A stretch of DNA of 64,000 nucleotides from Methanocella_A sp963792125 (GCA_963792125.1 CAWBVA010000013.1:411092-475091), one strand, 5' to 3'; shown: positions 27,181 through 37,588, counted from the first letter of the stretch. The notes: generated from the letters alone by a model not told the origin. Numbers and translations are program-made.

Positions 27181-28050
27181 CATAGGATGTTGTAATATAT
27201 ATAGGTTAGTACAGCTGCATAGACGGTCGTTTTACTTTTTGTACAGGCTGATAAGGCATCTGACACGAAGGCCGCAATGGCCACAAAGTACAGAACGTTT
27301 AAGCAGAAAATTCTGTATGTAGATGCGGTTGAACGAGAGCAGGATGGACCACAGTATGCACTGCAGGACCGCGATGAACTCCATGGCGGCGAGCTTGGCG
27401 CCGATCATCGTTTCAGGGAGACCGGCGTAGACAGCAGCGTATCCAGTGTCTTGTTCTCGAACTCCTCGGAGAGGGTGTCGATCATGATGCTGCCCGCGAT
27501 AAATGCCGGGAACAGCATGAGCATCGGGTACGATGAAGGAGTAGAGGAACTCATAGGTCGTGCTCGACCGGCTTCTCATGTCCTGGTACTTGACTTCAAT
27601 GCCGTTCAGCCCGCGGAGGTAGTTCTCGTACTTCTTCAGCGGGGTCTGGAGCACCATGAGGACCACGGTCGACTTCGAGTCAGACTGCGGCAGGAAGAGC
27701 TTCATCTCGGTGACGCCCGCGGCGGCTGACGGGATGTACACTACGGCATCCACGCTGCCGTTGAGGAAGTCGGCCTGTGCCGCGTCGGCGTTATCGTAGA
27801 GCAGCGTCGTGATGTGGGAGCGCTGCATGTAGTCGACCAGCGGGCTGTCTTCGTCACCTACCACGCCGACCTTGATGGGGACGGCGGTGTTCTGGCCGAT
27901 GGTCGTCGGGTCGTAGAAGGACATCAGGCCGAACAGGATGACCGATGACAGCGAGGCGATGATCAGCTGGATGACAATGGCAAGGATGATGGTCCGCTCT
28001 TTGGCGATGGACCGGATCTCTTTGTTGACGATGGCCATGAACGCGCCCAT
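27181..28050 (-). CDS. ABC-2 type permease, frame broken and apparently truncated
   Basis: It starts at 28050, overlapping the stop of the fusion permease, with a NKEIRSIAKERTIILAIVIQ N-terminus and a first transmembrane helix. A large external domain follows, then TM helices read by joining frames: FPAFIAGSIMIDTLSEEFEN after a break near 27538, IGAKLAAMEFIAVLQCILW after one near 27416, and NVLYFVAIAAFVS after an extra base at 27298-27300. The last recognisable helix is TTVYAAVLTYIYYNIL near 27190. No stop separates it from padR, which is in the same frame, and one or two expected helices are missing. Permease of the ABC exporter with the ATPase at 29945. Confidence 0.6.
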
Positions 28051-29893
28051 CAGAACGCCCCCATGGCACGCATGTTATAGACGTTATAGAGCACGTGGAC
28101 TAACGTCCCGGTCAGCAGCGCGACGATGTAGTATTTGGTGCCAAGCTTCAGGGTGCCCAGGCACACGATGGCCGAGAACACGAAGTGGCCGGCCAGCGGC
28201 AGGAGCAGCAGGAAGATCAGCATCAGCGGCGACGAAGCCGTCCCGGAGGCGCCGTTCAGGGCGTCGAGCACGGCCGAGGACGGCATGAACCCGATGGACA
28301 CGACCAGCAGAAGCTTTTCGCCGCCCCAGAAAGCCAGCGCCGAAACGAACGACAGTGCAAGCACACGCTTTATGGTCACGGCCTTGCCGTACTCGACCAG
28401 CGCGACGATGCCTGCGGACTTGGCGATCTCTTCCACGAGGGCACAGAAGAACAGCAGCACGATCAGCATCACGTATATCTGCTGGATGTTGGTCACGAGC
28501 GCAAGGATGATCAGCTCGACGATGAACACGACAGGAATGAGCAGCAGGCTAAGCAGGCCCACGGAAACGTACTGGATGACTTTTGTTAAACGAAAGATAG
28601 ATGGCGTCGCCGAGCTTCTGGTGCAGCCGGCCGTAGCCCATCAGGTATTCCTCGTTGAAGATGCGCACGCCGACAAACATGGCCAGGACGAAGACGAGGT
28701 AAAGCGGCCCGGCAGATAAGACGTATGCAAACATCTCTGTCGACCCGAAAGGCACGTTGCGGTACATCTCCACGGCCAGCGTCAGTGGCGAGATGTAGCT
28801 GAGGTTGCTCGTGCCGGTAAACAGGGCCGGGAAGACAAGATAGCCGGTCACGAAAGTGATGGCCGCCATCGAGAAGAACGTCTGGTCCTTGTAGGTCCGG
28901 TAGAACAGCGCCACCATGAGATAGATGGCGAAGATGAAAAGCGTCACAGGGGTGAAGATGGCGATCGCCAGCAGCAGGTTCCCGCCCAGGTACAGCGTCA
29001 CGCCGACGATCACGACCAGCGAGAAGGCCAGGTACGGGAGCATCTTGCCCATGATGATGTCGAAGGCCGACACCGGCGTGGACATGAGGATGTTCAGCTT
29101 GCGGTTCGTCTTCTCGTCCATGAAGCTGCTGGTGAAGAACACGCTGATGAAGAACATGGGCACGATGTACAGGAACGCCAGGATGACCTGCGGCAATGGC
29201 GCCGACGGCTGGTATAGCGAGGGTATCAGCGTCTCGTTGTCCGTGAGCATCTCGGCTTTGAACCGTCCGGCAGAGCCGTTCTTCGCCGCCTCGAGCTGCT
29301 CGCGTACGGCGGAGTCGGTCGAGGTATCGGACGGCGTCACAGGGGGGGTACCCGGGACAGGCGTGGGCACAGGCTCGCCCGTGTAGTCGGGCTCGAACAC
29401 CGGCGTGGGCCCTATAATGCCGGCCATCGACCCGGAAGCCTCCGGCTGGCTGGCGTTCACGACCAGGTAGTGGGTCTCGATTCGTAGCGGAAAGCCCCGG
29501 TCGATGTCGTACTGCTCGATGATCCGGTTCAGCTCCTGGTTGTCCAGGTACTGCTTCAGTGCGCCCATGGCATATTGCGATCGCGAATTGGACCGGCCGA
29601 TCACCTGGTCCCCGTTGACGTAAGCGTCGATGGCATACGAGTTGAGCTGATCGTAGCCCGGCGTCCGGGCTGAGGACGATGACATTGAAACGGCTGTCGT
29701 CGATCTGCGGCCCGTCTGGCGAAACGCCGACAGTGTACATCCCGCGGCTGAGCGTGAAGCCGCTCTGCATCACAAAATAGGATACGGCCAGGGCCAGGAG
29801 CAACACGAGGACGACCACGGGCCTTGAGCCGCCGCTAAACCGCGTACGGAATCGTGTGACCTCTCGTTTTGCAATAACAAGAACGTTCCACAT
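28050..29893 (-). CDS. ABC-2 permease fused to a PrsW-like membrane domain, two frame breaks
   Basis: Repaired length about 613 residues. The first part is an ABC-2 permease: N-terminal MWNVLVIAKREVTRFRTRF and a first helix, a large extracytoplasmic domain, then PMFFISVFFTSSFMDEKTNR and five further helices. The second part (from about 28590) has several helices with FCALVEEIAKS, the EExxK motif of PrsW/CPBP-type intramembrane proteases, and a HVLYN segment. Breaks: an extra g at 29656-29661 and an extra base at 28588-28590. Joining both gives one continuous frame. The fusion may couple export with membrane proteolysis or simply add a scaffold (inference). Confidence 0.65.
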
Positions 29894-29913
29894 AACGCCC
29901 TGATGCCCGAAAG

Positions 29914-29927
29914 AATTTATATTTATT
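29914..29927 (+). promoter_or_regulatory. TATA box of the ABC ATPase gene
   Basis: AATTTATATTTATT lies 18-31 bases before ATG 29945, in the 51-base gap shared with the divergent permease gene. Confidence 0.5.
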
Positions 29928-29944
29928 AATCTTAAGGGAAGTTA

Positions 29945-30817
29945 ATGATTAAGCTGACAGGGGTTACTAAATTATATAAACATTTTGCAGCTGTCAGCGA
30001 TCTGGATCTCGAGGTAAGGGACGGGGAAATCCTGGGCATCATCGGGCACAACGGCGCCGGCAAGAGCACGACGCTGAAGATGATGGTAGGCCTGACTGCC
30101 CCGACGAAAGGCACCGTCGAGATCATGGGCATGGACATGGCGAGGGACAGCACCGCCGTGAAGCGGCATATCGGTTATTTACCCGAGGAGAGCCCGCTGT
30201 ACGAGAACATGACCGTGACCGAGTACCTCCTGTTTTTCTCGCAGCTGTACGGCATGCCTGCAGGCAAGGCAAAAGAGCGTATCGACCTCCTGCTGGGCTC
30301 CCTGAAGCTGCCGGAGAAGCAAAAGCTGACCGGAGAGCTTTCCAAGGGCATGAAGCGTAAGGTGTCCATTGCAAGGTCGCTGCTGCATGACCCGAAGCTG
30401 CTCATCCTCGACGAGCCCAACTCGGGCCTGGACCCGCTGACGTCGTTCTTCATCATCGACTACCTGAAGTCGCTGCGCAGCGAGGGCAAGACTATCGTCC
30501 TGAGTGCCCACAACCTGTTCCACATCGAGTATATCTGCGACAGAGTGGCCATCCTCAAGAACGGCAAAATGCTGGTCTGCGACGACATGAACTCGATACG
30601 GAAGTCCCTGGGCAGCCGGGAGTACCAGGTGATCTTCAAGTCGGACGAAAAGCTGGACTTCGAGCGGAGCGAGGGCAACTACGTGTTCCGCACCTCGGAC
30701 GTAGGCGAGATCGCGGGCCTGCTGCGGCGGATATCCGATAGCAACTGGGCGCTGGCCGACCTGTCGATCAAGCAGTCGGCGCTGGAAGACATCTACGTGA
30801 AGCTCATGACACAATAA
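29945..30817 (+). CDS. ABC transporter ATP-binding protein
   Basis: 290 residues: Walker A GHNGAGKST near residue 34, Q-loop region, signature LSKGMKRKVSIARSLL near residue 135, Walker B LLILDEPNSGLDPL near 155 and the H-loop SAHNLFH near 188. The signature is LSKGM instead of LSGGQ, as in several drug/Na-export type ATPases. It powers the exporter whose permeases are encoded divergently at 27181-29893. Confidence 0.92.
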   Translation: MIKLTGVTKLYKHFAAVSDLDLEVRDGEILGIIGHNGAGKSTTLKMMVGLTAPTKGTVEIMGMDMARDSTAVKRHIGYLPEESPLYENMTVTEYLLFFSQLYGMPAGKAKERIDLLLGSLKLPEKQKLTGELSKGMKRKVSIARSLLHDPKLLILDEPNSGLDPLTSFFIIDYLKSLRSEGKTIVLSAHNLFHIEYICDRVAILKNGKMLVCDDMNSIRKSLGSREYQVIFKSDEKLDFERSEGNYVFRTSDVGEIAGLLRRISDSNWALADLSIKQSALEDIYVKLMTQ

Positions 30818-30821
30818 TCAC

Positions 30822-30917
30822 AAAGGGTCATAAGGCACAAAGTGCGAAACATGTGCTTCACTAGTGCTTGTCCATGACCATGTGACCCTTTGTGTCCTTT
30901 GTGTCTGTGCCTTACAT
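30822..30917 (+). repeat. Inverted repeat of CACAAAGGG units
   Basis: CACAAAGGGTCATAAGGCACAAAG at the left pairs imperfectly with the GTGACCCTTTGTGTCCTTTGTG series at 30882-30910. Same layout as the CACAGAGG elements but a different unit. It lies between two convergent genes. Confidence 0.6.
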
Positions 30918-31061
30918 CGGGTAGATGGAACTTGTGACGTCCTTATCCACGACACACTCTTTTACGTCCCTTTGACACCCGGGACATTCCCGGTCACTTT
31001 CCATCTTAATCTCAGCACCACAGTGCTGGCATGTCTGGCACGATACCGACTCTTTCATCAT
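30912..31061 (-). CDS. 49-residue double-CxxC zinc-ribbon protein
   Basis: A short minus-strand frame: ATG at 31061 (a second ATG at 31058) with GAGGTGG 5 bases upstream, stop TAA at 30912-30914. It encodes a ribbon with CQTCQHCG near residue 8 and CPGC near residue 26, plus one more Cys near residue 36. The spacing C-x2-C-x2-C...C-x2-C fits a zinc or iron site. It is too short for most gene finders but has a good ribosome site and biased codons. Function unknown; it lies next to a large sensor kinase transcribed away from it. Confidence 0.6.
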   Translation of the reverse strand: MMKESVSCQTCQHCGAEIKMESDRECPGCQRDVKECVVDKDVTSSIYPM

Positions 31062-31179
31062 TTCCACCTCGGTCTTACCTTAGAATACGGCTATAAAATC
31101 ATAGGGGCAGATTATAGCGCTGCATGGCGTTCATATGTGCTGCATAAGCTCGGAACGACGGACAACGGAAATGATAAAG

Positions 31180-31190
31180 TTTTTATATAT
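31180..31190 (+). promoter_or_regulatory. TATA box of the six-PAS kinase
   Basis: GTTTTTATATA-type element directly before 31191. Transcription would then start near 31208-31215, which supports TTG 31227 (with AGGGGT at 31215-31220) as the translation start. Confidence 0.5.
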
Positions 31191-34100
31191 ATGTACTATT
31201 CAAATAAAAATAACAGGGGTACCTTTTTGCGTTGCGCCGATCCGGATGATTCTCACAGGCCTGTCGAGGAACTTGTCAGCGAGCTGAATGAGCTTCGCCG
31301 CAAGGTTGCCAGCCGTGAGAATGAATCGGACAGCCTCAGACACGTAAAGGACTCGATCCACAACGACGCCAGTTTTTTAAACATGGTTTTCAACTGCATC
31401 CAGGACGGCATAAGCATCCTGGACAAAGACCTCAACGTCCTCATGGTAAACCGGACCATGGAAGAGTGGTACCACAACATGATGCCCATTACTGGCAAAA
31501 AGTGCTACCTTGCGTACCACTGCAGGGATAAGCCCTGTGAGGTCTGTCCCAGCAAGCGAGCTATGGAACTAAAAACAGTCCAGAGCGATATACACCCGCT
31601 GCGCGGAGATGATAACAGGCCGAAGAAATGGCTCGAGATCTTTTCCTTCCCGCTCATCGACGATCAGGGCAATGTCACAGGGGTCATTGAGCACGTGCGG
31701 GATATCACCCGACGAAAGGAAGCCCAGGACGCCCTGCGGGACAGCGAGGAGAAGTACCGCAGCCTGGTCGAGAACATCAACGACATGGTCTGGGAGATAG
31801 ACGAGGACTACCGGGTCACCTACGTCAGCGCCCGGGCCACAGACTTCCTGGGCTACGAGGTGGAAGAGATCATCGGCAAACGGCCCTTCGACTTCATCCT
31901 GCCGGAAGACCTCGAGAGGTTTGGATCGTTCATAGACAGGACGCTCCGGGCCCGGGCGCCGATGGAGCTCCTGGGATACCGGGCCCGGCGGAAGGACGGC
32001 CGGATCATTTACATCGAGACCAACGGATTGCCGATCTTCAGCGAAGACGGCAGCTTCAGGGGCTACCGCGGCATCAACCGGGATATCACTGAGCGCATGA
32101 AAGCGGAAGAAGCGCTTAGCCTCATGCAGTGCATGATCGACAACACGCTCGACGAAGCATCCCTTGCCACACCGGACGGCAGGTTCTATTATGTTAACGA
32201 CGCCAAGTGCAGGTCCCTCGGCTATACCCGGGAAGAGCTCCTGTCGATGAACGTCTGGGATGTCGACCCGGATATGACACCGGAGCAATGGCCAGCAATA
32301 TTTCAGAACCTGAAAGAGAAGGGCTTCCTGAAAGTCGAAACGATGCACCGGGGAAAGGACGGCAGCACGTTCCCGACCGAGGTCTGGACGACGTACCTGA
32401 ACTTCCACGGCAGTGAGTACGTCTGCGCGTTCGTGAGAGACATCACCGAGCGCAAGCAGGTCGAAAAATCACTCAAGCTGACACAGTTCACCATGGACCG
32501 GGCGGGCGAGATGATCTTGTGGGTGGCCCCTGATGCCAGGTACATCTACGTCAACCAGTCCGCCTGCGAGACCTTCGGCTACACGCGGGACGAGATGATC
32601 GCGATGACCACCTTCGACACCTGCCCGTCCTGGACGGAACAGAGCTGGGCCGAGCACTGGAAGGAAATCAAAGAGCGAGGTTCGTTTACCCTCGAGCGCT
32701 CGCTCCGTAAAAAGGACGGCAGCTACTTCCCGGCCGAAATCTCGGTGAATTATCTGGTCTACGACGGCAAAGAGTATAATTGCTCGTTTATCCGGGACAT
32801 CACGGAGCGGAAGCATGCAGATGACGCACTCAAGGCGGCAAGCGCCTACAACCGGAGCTTGATCGAGGCCAGTGTGGACCCGCTGGTGACCATCGCGCCG
32901 GACGGCCGGATTACTGACGTCAATGTGGCGACAGAAGCCGTAACGGGATTCCCGCGGAAGATGCTCGTAGGGACGGACTTCTCGGACTACTTTACTGACC
33001 CGGGTAAGGCCAGGGAAGGGTATTTGACGGTGTTCAAGGAGGGCTCAGTCAGGGACTATCCGCTGGAAATCCGGCACCGTGACGGGCATGTGACGCCTGT
33101 CATCTACAATGCGTCGGTGTACAGGGACGAATCGGGGGAGGTCACCGGCGTGTTCGCGGCCGCCCGCGACATTACGGAGCGCAAGCAGGCCCAGGAAGCG
33201 CTGATGGAGAGCGAGCGGAAGTTCCGCGCGCTGGCGGAATCGACAAAAGCGGGCATCGTCCTGTACCGGGATAAGAAGTTCATCTACGTGAACCCCATGC
33301 TGGAGAAGATCACGGGATACACGAAGGACGAGCTCATATCCATGGACTTCTGGGATACGGTGCACCCCGAGCATCGTGAACTGGTTAGAGGGCGCGGGAT
33401 GGCGCGGCAGCGCGGCAAGGACGTGCCATCGACCTACGAGTTCAAGCTATTGACAAAGGACGGCGAGACGAAGTGGGTGGAACTTTCTGCCACACCCATT
33501 GAGTATGAGGGCAGGCCGACCATCCTGTGCACGGTGTTCGACATCACCGACCGCAAGCGTTCCGAGGCTGAGCTGCAGGAAGCGAAAGGCCAGGCGGAAC
33601 TCTACCTCGACCTCATGGGCCACGACATCAACAACCTGAACCAGATCGGCATCGGCTTCCTGGAGATGGCGCTTGGTACCATTAATTTGAGCAGGGAAGA
33701 AAAGGAGCTGATCGCCAGGCCGCTGGACGCGCTGGAGGCCAGCACCCGGCTGATCGCCAACGTGCGGAAACTGCAGAAGGTCAGGGAAGGCGGGCTCAAG
33801 TTCCACGACATCAATCTCAGGAAGATGATCCGGGATATCGTGCCCCGGTACATGGATGTGCCCGGCCGGGAGATCAGGATCAATTGTACCGCAGGCTGCG
33901 ACTGCATCGTGAGGGCCAATGACCTGCTGGACGACGTGTTCTCCAACATCATCGGCAACGCCATCAAGCACTCTCGTGGCGCCCTTAACATTGACGTGTT
34001 CGTGAGTAACGCAGAGATAGGCGACCGGAAATATTGCCTGGTCGCCATCGAAGACACCGGCCCTGGCATACCGGACGGGCTGAAGGAGCGACTATTCACG

Positions 34101-34268
34101 CGGTTCGAGCAGGGCGGCAAAAAAGGGGACAGGAAGGGGATAGGGATGTACCTGGTCAATGCGCTGGTCCGGGACTTCCACGGCAAAGTATGGGTGGAAG
34201 ACCGCGTGCGGGGCGATCACACGATGGGCGCCCGGTTCGTGATCATGCTGCCGGCAGTCGAGCCTTAA
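31191..34268 (+). CDS. Soluble multi-PAS sensor histidine kinase
   Basis: About 1025 residues. The frame is open to 30864, but that part overlaps the repeat and the small zinc-ribbon gene; the start is ATG 31191 or, better by TATA and AGGGGT positions, TTG 31227. After a short coiled coil come six PAS/PAC units, the first with CRDKPCEVCPSKRAM (a cysteine cluster), the others ending in RDITERK-type PAC signatures. The kinase core has GHDINNLNQ in the phospho-acceptor helix (His in HD), the N box NIIGNAIKHS, G1 DTGPGIPDG and G2 KGIGMYLVNALV. No transmembrane helices, so it senses cytoplasmic signals, probably redox or ligands. The partner regulator is unknown. Confidence 0.85.
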   Translation: MYYSNKNNRGTFLRCADPDDSHRPVEELVSELNELRRKVASRENESDSLRHVKDSIHNDASFLNMVFNCIQDGISILDKDLNVLMVNRTMEEWYHNMMPITGKKCYLAYHCRDKPCEVCPSKRAMELKTVQSDIHPLRGDDNRPKKWLEIFSFPLIDDQGNVTGVIEHVRDITRRKEAQDALRDSEEKYRSLVENINDMVWEIDEDYRVTYVSARATDFLGYEVEEIIGKRPFDFILPEDLERFGSFIDRTLRARAPMELLGYRARRKDGRIIYIETNGLPIFSEDGSFRGYRGINRDITERMKAEEALSLMQCMIDNTLDEASLATPDGRFYYVNDAKCRSLGYTREELLSMNVWDVDPDMTPEQWPAIFQNLKEKGFLKVETMHRGKDGSTFPTEVWTTYLNFHGSEYVCAFVRDITERKQVEKSLKLTQFTMDRAGEMILWVAPDARYIYVNQSACETFGYTRDEMIAMTTFDTCPSWTEQSWAEHWKEIKERGSFTLERSLRKKDGSYFPAEISVNYLVYDGKEYNCSFIRDITERKHADDALKAASAYNRSLIEASVDPLVTIAPDGRITDVNVATEAVTGFPRKMLVGTDFSDYFTDPGKAREGYLTVFKEGSVRDYPLEIRHRDGHVTPVIYNASVYRDESGEVTGVFAAARDITERKQAQEALMESERKFRALAESTKAGIVLYRDKKFIYVNPMLEKITGYTKDELISMDFWDTVHPEHRELVRGRGMARQRGKDVPSTYEFKLLTKDGETKWVELSATPIEYEGRPTILCTVFDITDRKRSEAELQEAKGQAELYLDLMGHDINNLNQIGIGFLEMALGTINLSREEKELIARPLDALEASTRLIANVRKLQKVREGGLKFHDINLRKMIRDIVPRYMDVPGREIRINCTAGCDCIVRANDLLDDVFSNIIGNAIKHSRGALNIDVFVSNAEIGDRKYCLVAIEDTGPGIPDGLKERLFTRFEQGGKKGDRKGIGMYLVNALVRDFHGKVWVEDRVRGDHTMGARFVIMLPAVEP

Positions 34269-34378
34269 ATCTAATAGATAAAAACAGGTAGAGCTATCGG
34301 CGCACGCCCGGTGTCAGGCAAGCGCCCGCGCGCGGATGCCCGCGGAGACTGATGCCTGGCTGATCATAGGTTACGCTG

Positions 34379-35144
34379 TCATTTTCTTTGCGCCTTATTT
34401 TTCTTCGCGGCCTTGAAGGCGGCCTTCTGTTCCGGGGCCATTTTCTCGGTCGCATACTGGTAGATGAGCCGCGGGAGACGTGTCCTTGTACTCCATGAGG
34501 AACGCCTCGACGGGCTCCGGGAACTTCTTCCAGGCCTCGCGGAGGAACCATCCCGTGCCCTGGTGGACCACTCGCTCTTTGTCGCCCATGAGCGGACGCA
34601 CGATCTCCAGCAGCGGCTCGATGCTCGCAGCCTTCTTTGCCACGGGTATCAGCGTGACCGGCACCGCCCTGCGCTTCCATCGCGACGGTGAGGCTGTCCA
34701 GGGCTTCAGGCTCTCCGGGCCGACGATCCCCTTGAGCAGGAAATGCGACAGGAGATCGCCGGACAGGACATCCGTGTGTCCCCAGTTGCAGATGCCAGTG
34801 TCCAGCCATGCGCCCAGCGCTTCGAATGTGGATGGCTCGAACTGTTTCCGGTATCGTCTTGCCAGACGGATAGCGACGGACGCCTCCTCGTATTTGCCGC
34901 TGGCCAGCAGCAGGTGTCCCAGCGCCAGGACGTCTTTGAGTCTCAGCGCGTCGCCGTATTTTGCCACGAGGGCATCTTCAAGCTCGCCCATCTTGTCGTT
35001 GTCGAGCCCGTAAGCGTCATAACCCTCTTTGAAATACCGGGAATATTTTTTCACGACATCTGCGTCTGCGTTGGCTGTACAAAAATCCCGGACATCGGCG
35101 ACGATGGCCGCATAGCGATCACTGTTACCTTCGATGGCTGTCAT
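34379..35144 (-). CDS. AlkD-like DNA alkylation repair protein, frame broken near 34470
   Basis: About 254 residues of HEAT-like helices: RYFKEGYDAYGLDN, WLDTGICNWGHTDVLSG, RRAVPVTLIPVAKKA and QGTGWFLREAWKKFPEPVE match the AlkD/AlkC family of DNA glycosylases that remove alkylated bases. The frame ends wrongly at 34395; one extra base near 34470 (gccgcggg) hides the basic tail (about 30 residues, Lys/Ala-rich) that ends at 34379. ATG 35144 is chosen over the upstream start for family length. Confidence 0.78.
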
Positions 35145-35216
35145 GATAACCCTGAAACAGATGAGCACCAGACTATAAGTCGATTGTCGTAGAGTACGGC
35201 GAAAGTACCCGGGCAG

Positions 35217-35495
35217 TCACCCGCCGGCGATGGGAGGAAAGATGGCCAGGACGTCGCCGTCTTCCAGGACCGTGCCCATGTCGCCGATAAAAAATACGTT
35301 GCGGCCGTTTTTAAGGACGTTGACGTATGGCTTTAGCTGCCCGGGGCTGTCGAAGAGCTCCTCGTACAGCCCCGGGTACTGTCCGCAAAGCCGCTCGAGC
35401 ACCATAGATACGGTCGTGCCGCCGGCTACGTCAACGTCTTCTTCCCGGGGCATGAAGTCCCGGAGCCCGGCGAATACCTTGACTTTTACGTTCAT
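35217..35495 (-). CDS. MoaD/ThiS-like ubiquitin-fold protein
   Basis: About 92 residues ending in PPIAGG, the di-glycine tail used for thiocarboxylation. KVFAGLRDFMP at the start and VLEDGDVLAIFPPIAGG at the end fit MoaD. It follows the AOR gene directly (the upstream GTG 35516 overlaps the AOR stop), so it may serve synthesis of that enzyme's tungstopterin cofactor, a common archaeal arrangement. Confidence 0.85.
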   Translation of the reverse strand: MNVKVKVFAGLRDFMPREEDVDVAGGTTVSMVLERLCGQYPGLYEELFDSPGQLKPYVNVLKNGRNVFFIGDMGTVLEDGDVLAIFPPIAGG

Positions 35496-35512
35496 GCCCT
35501 GGCTGCTGATCC

Positions 35513-37318
35513 TCACTTCGCGGGAGGCAACGGAGCCATCGCCACGAGCCCGAGCTCTGCGAGCTTTGCCTGCGTAGGCCTGCCTGCGATGTCCCAGCCG
35601 CGTACCTTGTAGTACTCGTTGAGCAGCGGCGTGCGGTTCCAGACACGGCCTTTGGGCCCGCCTTCCGTCAGCGGCACTTCGAGAAGGCGCTTCGGGAGGG
35701 TGTCGTCCGCCCGGGTGAAGCCGAGCTTCATGTTGATCAGCTTCTGCAGGTTCCAGATGCGCTCGCCTGTCGTCAGGACTTCTTTATCGTCGATGGCGAA
35801 CCCTGTGACTGCCGACAGCGCGGCAGCATAGTCTGGCGACCCCCATCGCGAAGGATGTGAACAGGCAGATGCCCGCGGCGTCGATGGTGGCCGTCAGGTC
35901 CTGGAAGGTCTTCGTCCAGAAAGCCTTGTCAGTGTCCACGTACGGGTCCAGTTTCTGCGGGGAGCCAAGGACTTCGGGCGATACCATGTACCCGTAGACG
36001 TGGCACCCGCCCCGGACGGAGGTCGCATACTCCAGGCCGTGCCCCTGCAGCCCGCGGGGATCGTAAGCGGGCATCTCCTGCTTCTTGACACTCATGGACA
36101 GCTCAGGATGACCGTACTTCTCGGCAAACCTGTAGGACCCGTCCGCCATCTCGTCGCCGATGCCCTCGCGGTATCCCATCTTGCGCACGAGCTCGACGAC
36201 GGCGGCAGCGTCGCCGAAACTGATCTTGTCCTTGATGTACCCTCTCTGGGACATCTCCATGGCGCACGCGATCGTGGACCCTGTACCGATGGTATCGATG
36301 CCAAGCTCGTTGCAAAGGTCGTTCGCCTTCTTCACGGCACCCAGGTCGAACACGCCGCAGTCCGGGCCGAGGGACCAGGCGGTCTCGTACTCCGGGACCT
36401 TCGCTCTCTACGCCGTTCACCACAGTGGCCCGGCCGCACATGATCGTGCAGGAGTAGCATCCTTTCGGCCTTTTGAGGATGGTCTTCGCCAGGGTCTCGC
36501 CCGACACTTGATCGGCCAGCGGGGAATGTGCGCTCTGGAAATTATTGATCGGAAGAATGTAGTTCTCGTTGATGATGTTGACCAGTACGGCAGTACCGTA
36601 ATCGCGCAGGGCTTTGGCGATCCCGTTTTCCGCGTGTCTGGCCGTGAACTGTTTCTGCAGCTCTTTGACCCGGGCAGGGTCGGCGACCTCGATCTTCGCA
36701 TCGCCTGTGGCCACGATGGCTTTGAGGTTCTTGGAGCCCATGACGGCGCCTACGCCGCCCTGCCGGCCGCACGGAAGTTGTCGTTCATGACGCAGGCGAG
36801 GCGGCTCAGCTTTTCTCCCCCCGGGCCGATGCAGGCGACCCTGGCAGTGCTGTCGCCTGTATCGGCCAGGATAGCTGCCGTGGTCTCCGTGGTGGTCTTA
36901 CCCCAGAGAGATGGACGGCGTTGCGGAGTTCCGCCACACCGTTGTTCAGGTACAGGTATACCGGGGCTTTAGCCTTCCCGGTGATGACTACCGCGTCGAA
37001 CCCGGCTTTCTTCATCTTCGGCCCGAAGGTCCCGCCGCTGTCGGCGCTCGTCGCCGTGCCGGTCAGCGGCGACTTCGTGATCACGCTGTACCGGGCGCCC
37101 AGGGGAATGCCGCTGCCCGTCAGCGGCCCGGTAGCGAAGACAAGCACGTTGCTCTCGTCCAGCGGGTCCCCGATGGAGTCAAGGGCGTCTGCCAGTATTT
37201 TTATGCCGAGGCCCCTGCCCCCGAGATAGGAACGCTTCCACTCTGCCGGGAAAGGCCGGATATCAAGAAGATTTTTACTGAGATTGACGTATAATATTCT
37301 GTCTGCGTAGCCGTTCAT
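35513..37318 (-). CDS. Aldehyde:ferredoxin oxidoreductase family protein, four frame breaks
   Basis: About 600 residues after repair. N-terminal domain: ILYVNLSKN, YLGGRGLGIKILAD, FATGPLTGSGIPLGARYSV, SADSGGTFGPKMKKAGFDAV, which bind the pterin. Middle: GSKNLKAIVA, and KGCYSCTIMCGR with three of the four [4Fe-4S] ligands; C-terminal part CLFTSFAMG supplies the last. Breaks: two extra bases at 36901-36910, a missing base near 36758, an extra base near 36394 and one in the G5 run near 35840. It oxidises an aldehyde using ferredoxin with a tungstopterin; the substrate is unknown. MoaD-like gene downstream. Confidence 0.85.
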
Positions 37319-37588
37319 TCTATCACTAGAGAAGGCTAAAATTTAAGCGATTATATAACTGATTACTAATAATTAATAGTGATAGTCATGAGATTCAATC
37401 ATTAATAATTACATTTCTATAATAAATCATTACATATGATTGCAATGACCAAATTTATTATCTTTCGCCGTGAGAGAAAGGGGAGGCATGTCGTAGGCAC
37501 CGGGACCAAACCTGCCGGTTAATAAACAAAGTATTTAAAAAATCGAATTAACCTTATTAGCTACAATTTTCTTGCGCGCGGGGTCGTA
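37319..37588 (-). other. AT-rich intergenic region
   Basis: It lies between AOR and the HIT gene and holds short direct AT repeats (attaataatta, aataaatcatta) and a TATA-like TTATATAATCG on the minus strand near 37347-37358 that would serve AOR. No gene seen. Confidence 0.4.

Noticed and set aside
30864..31190. N-terminal extension of the six-PAS kinase
   Set aside because: It covers the CACAAAGG repeat, the minus-strand zinc-ribbon gene and the TATA box, so it cannot be translated from that promoter.
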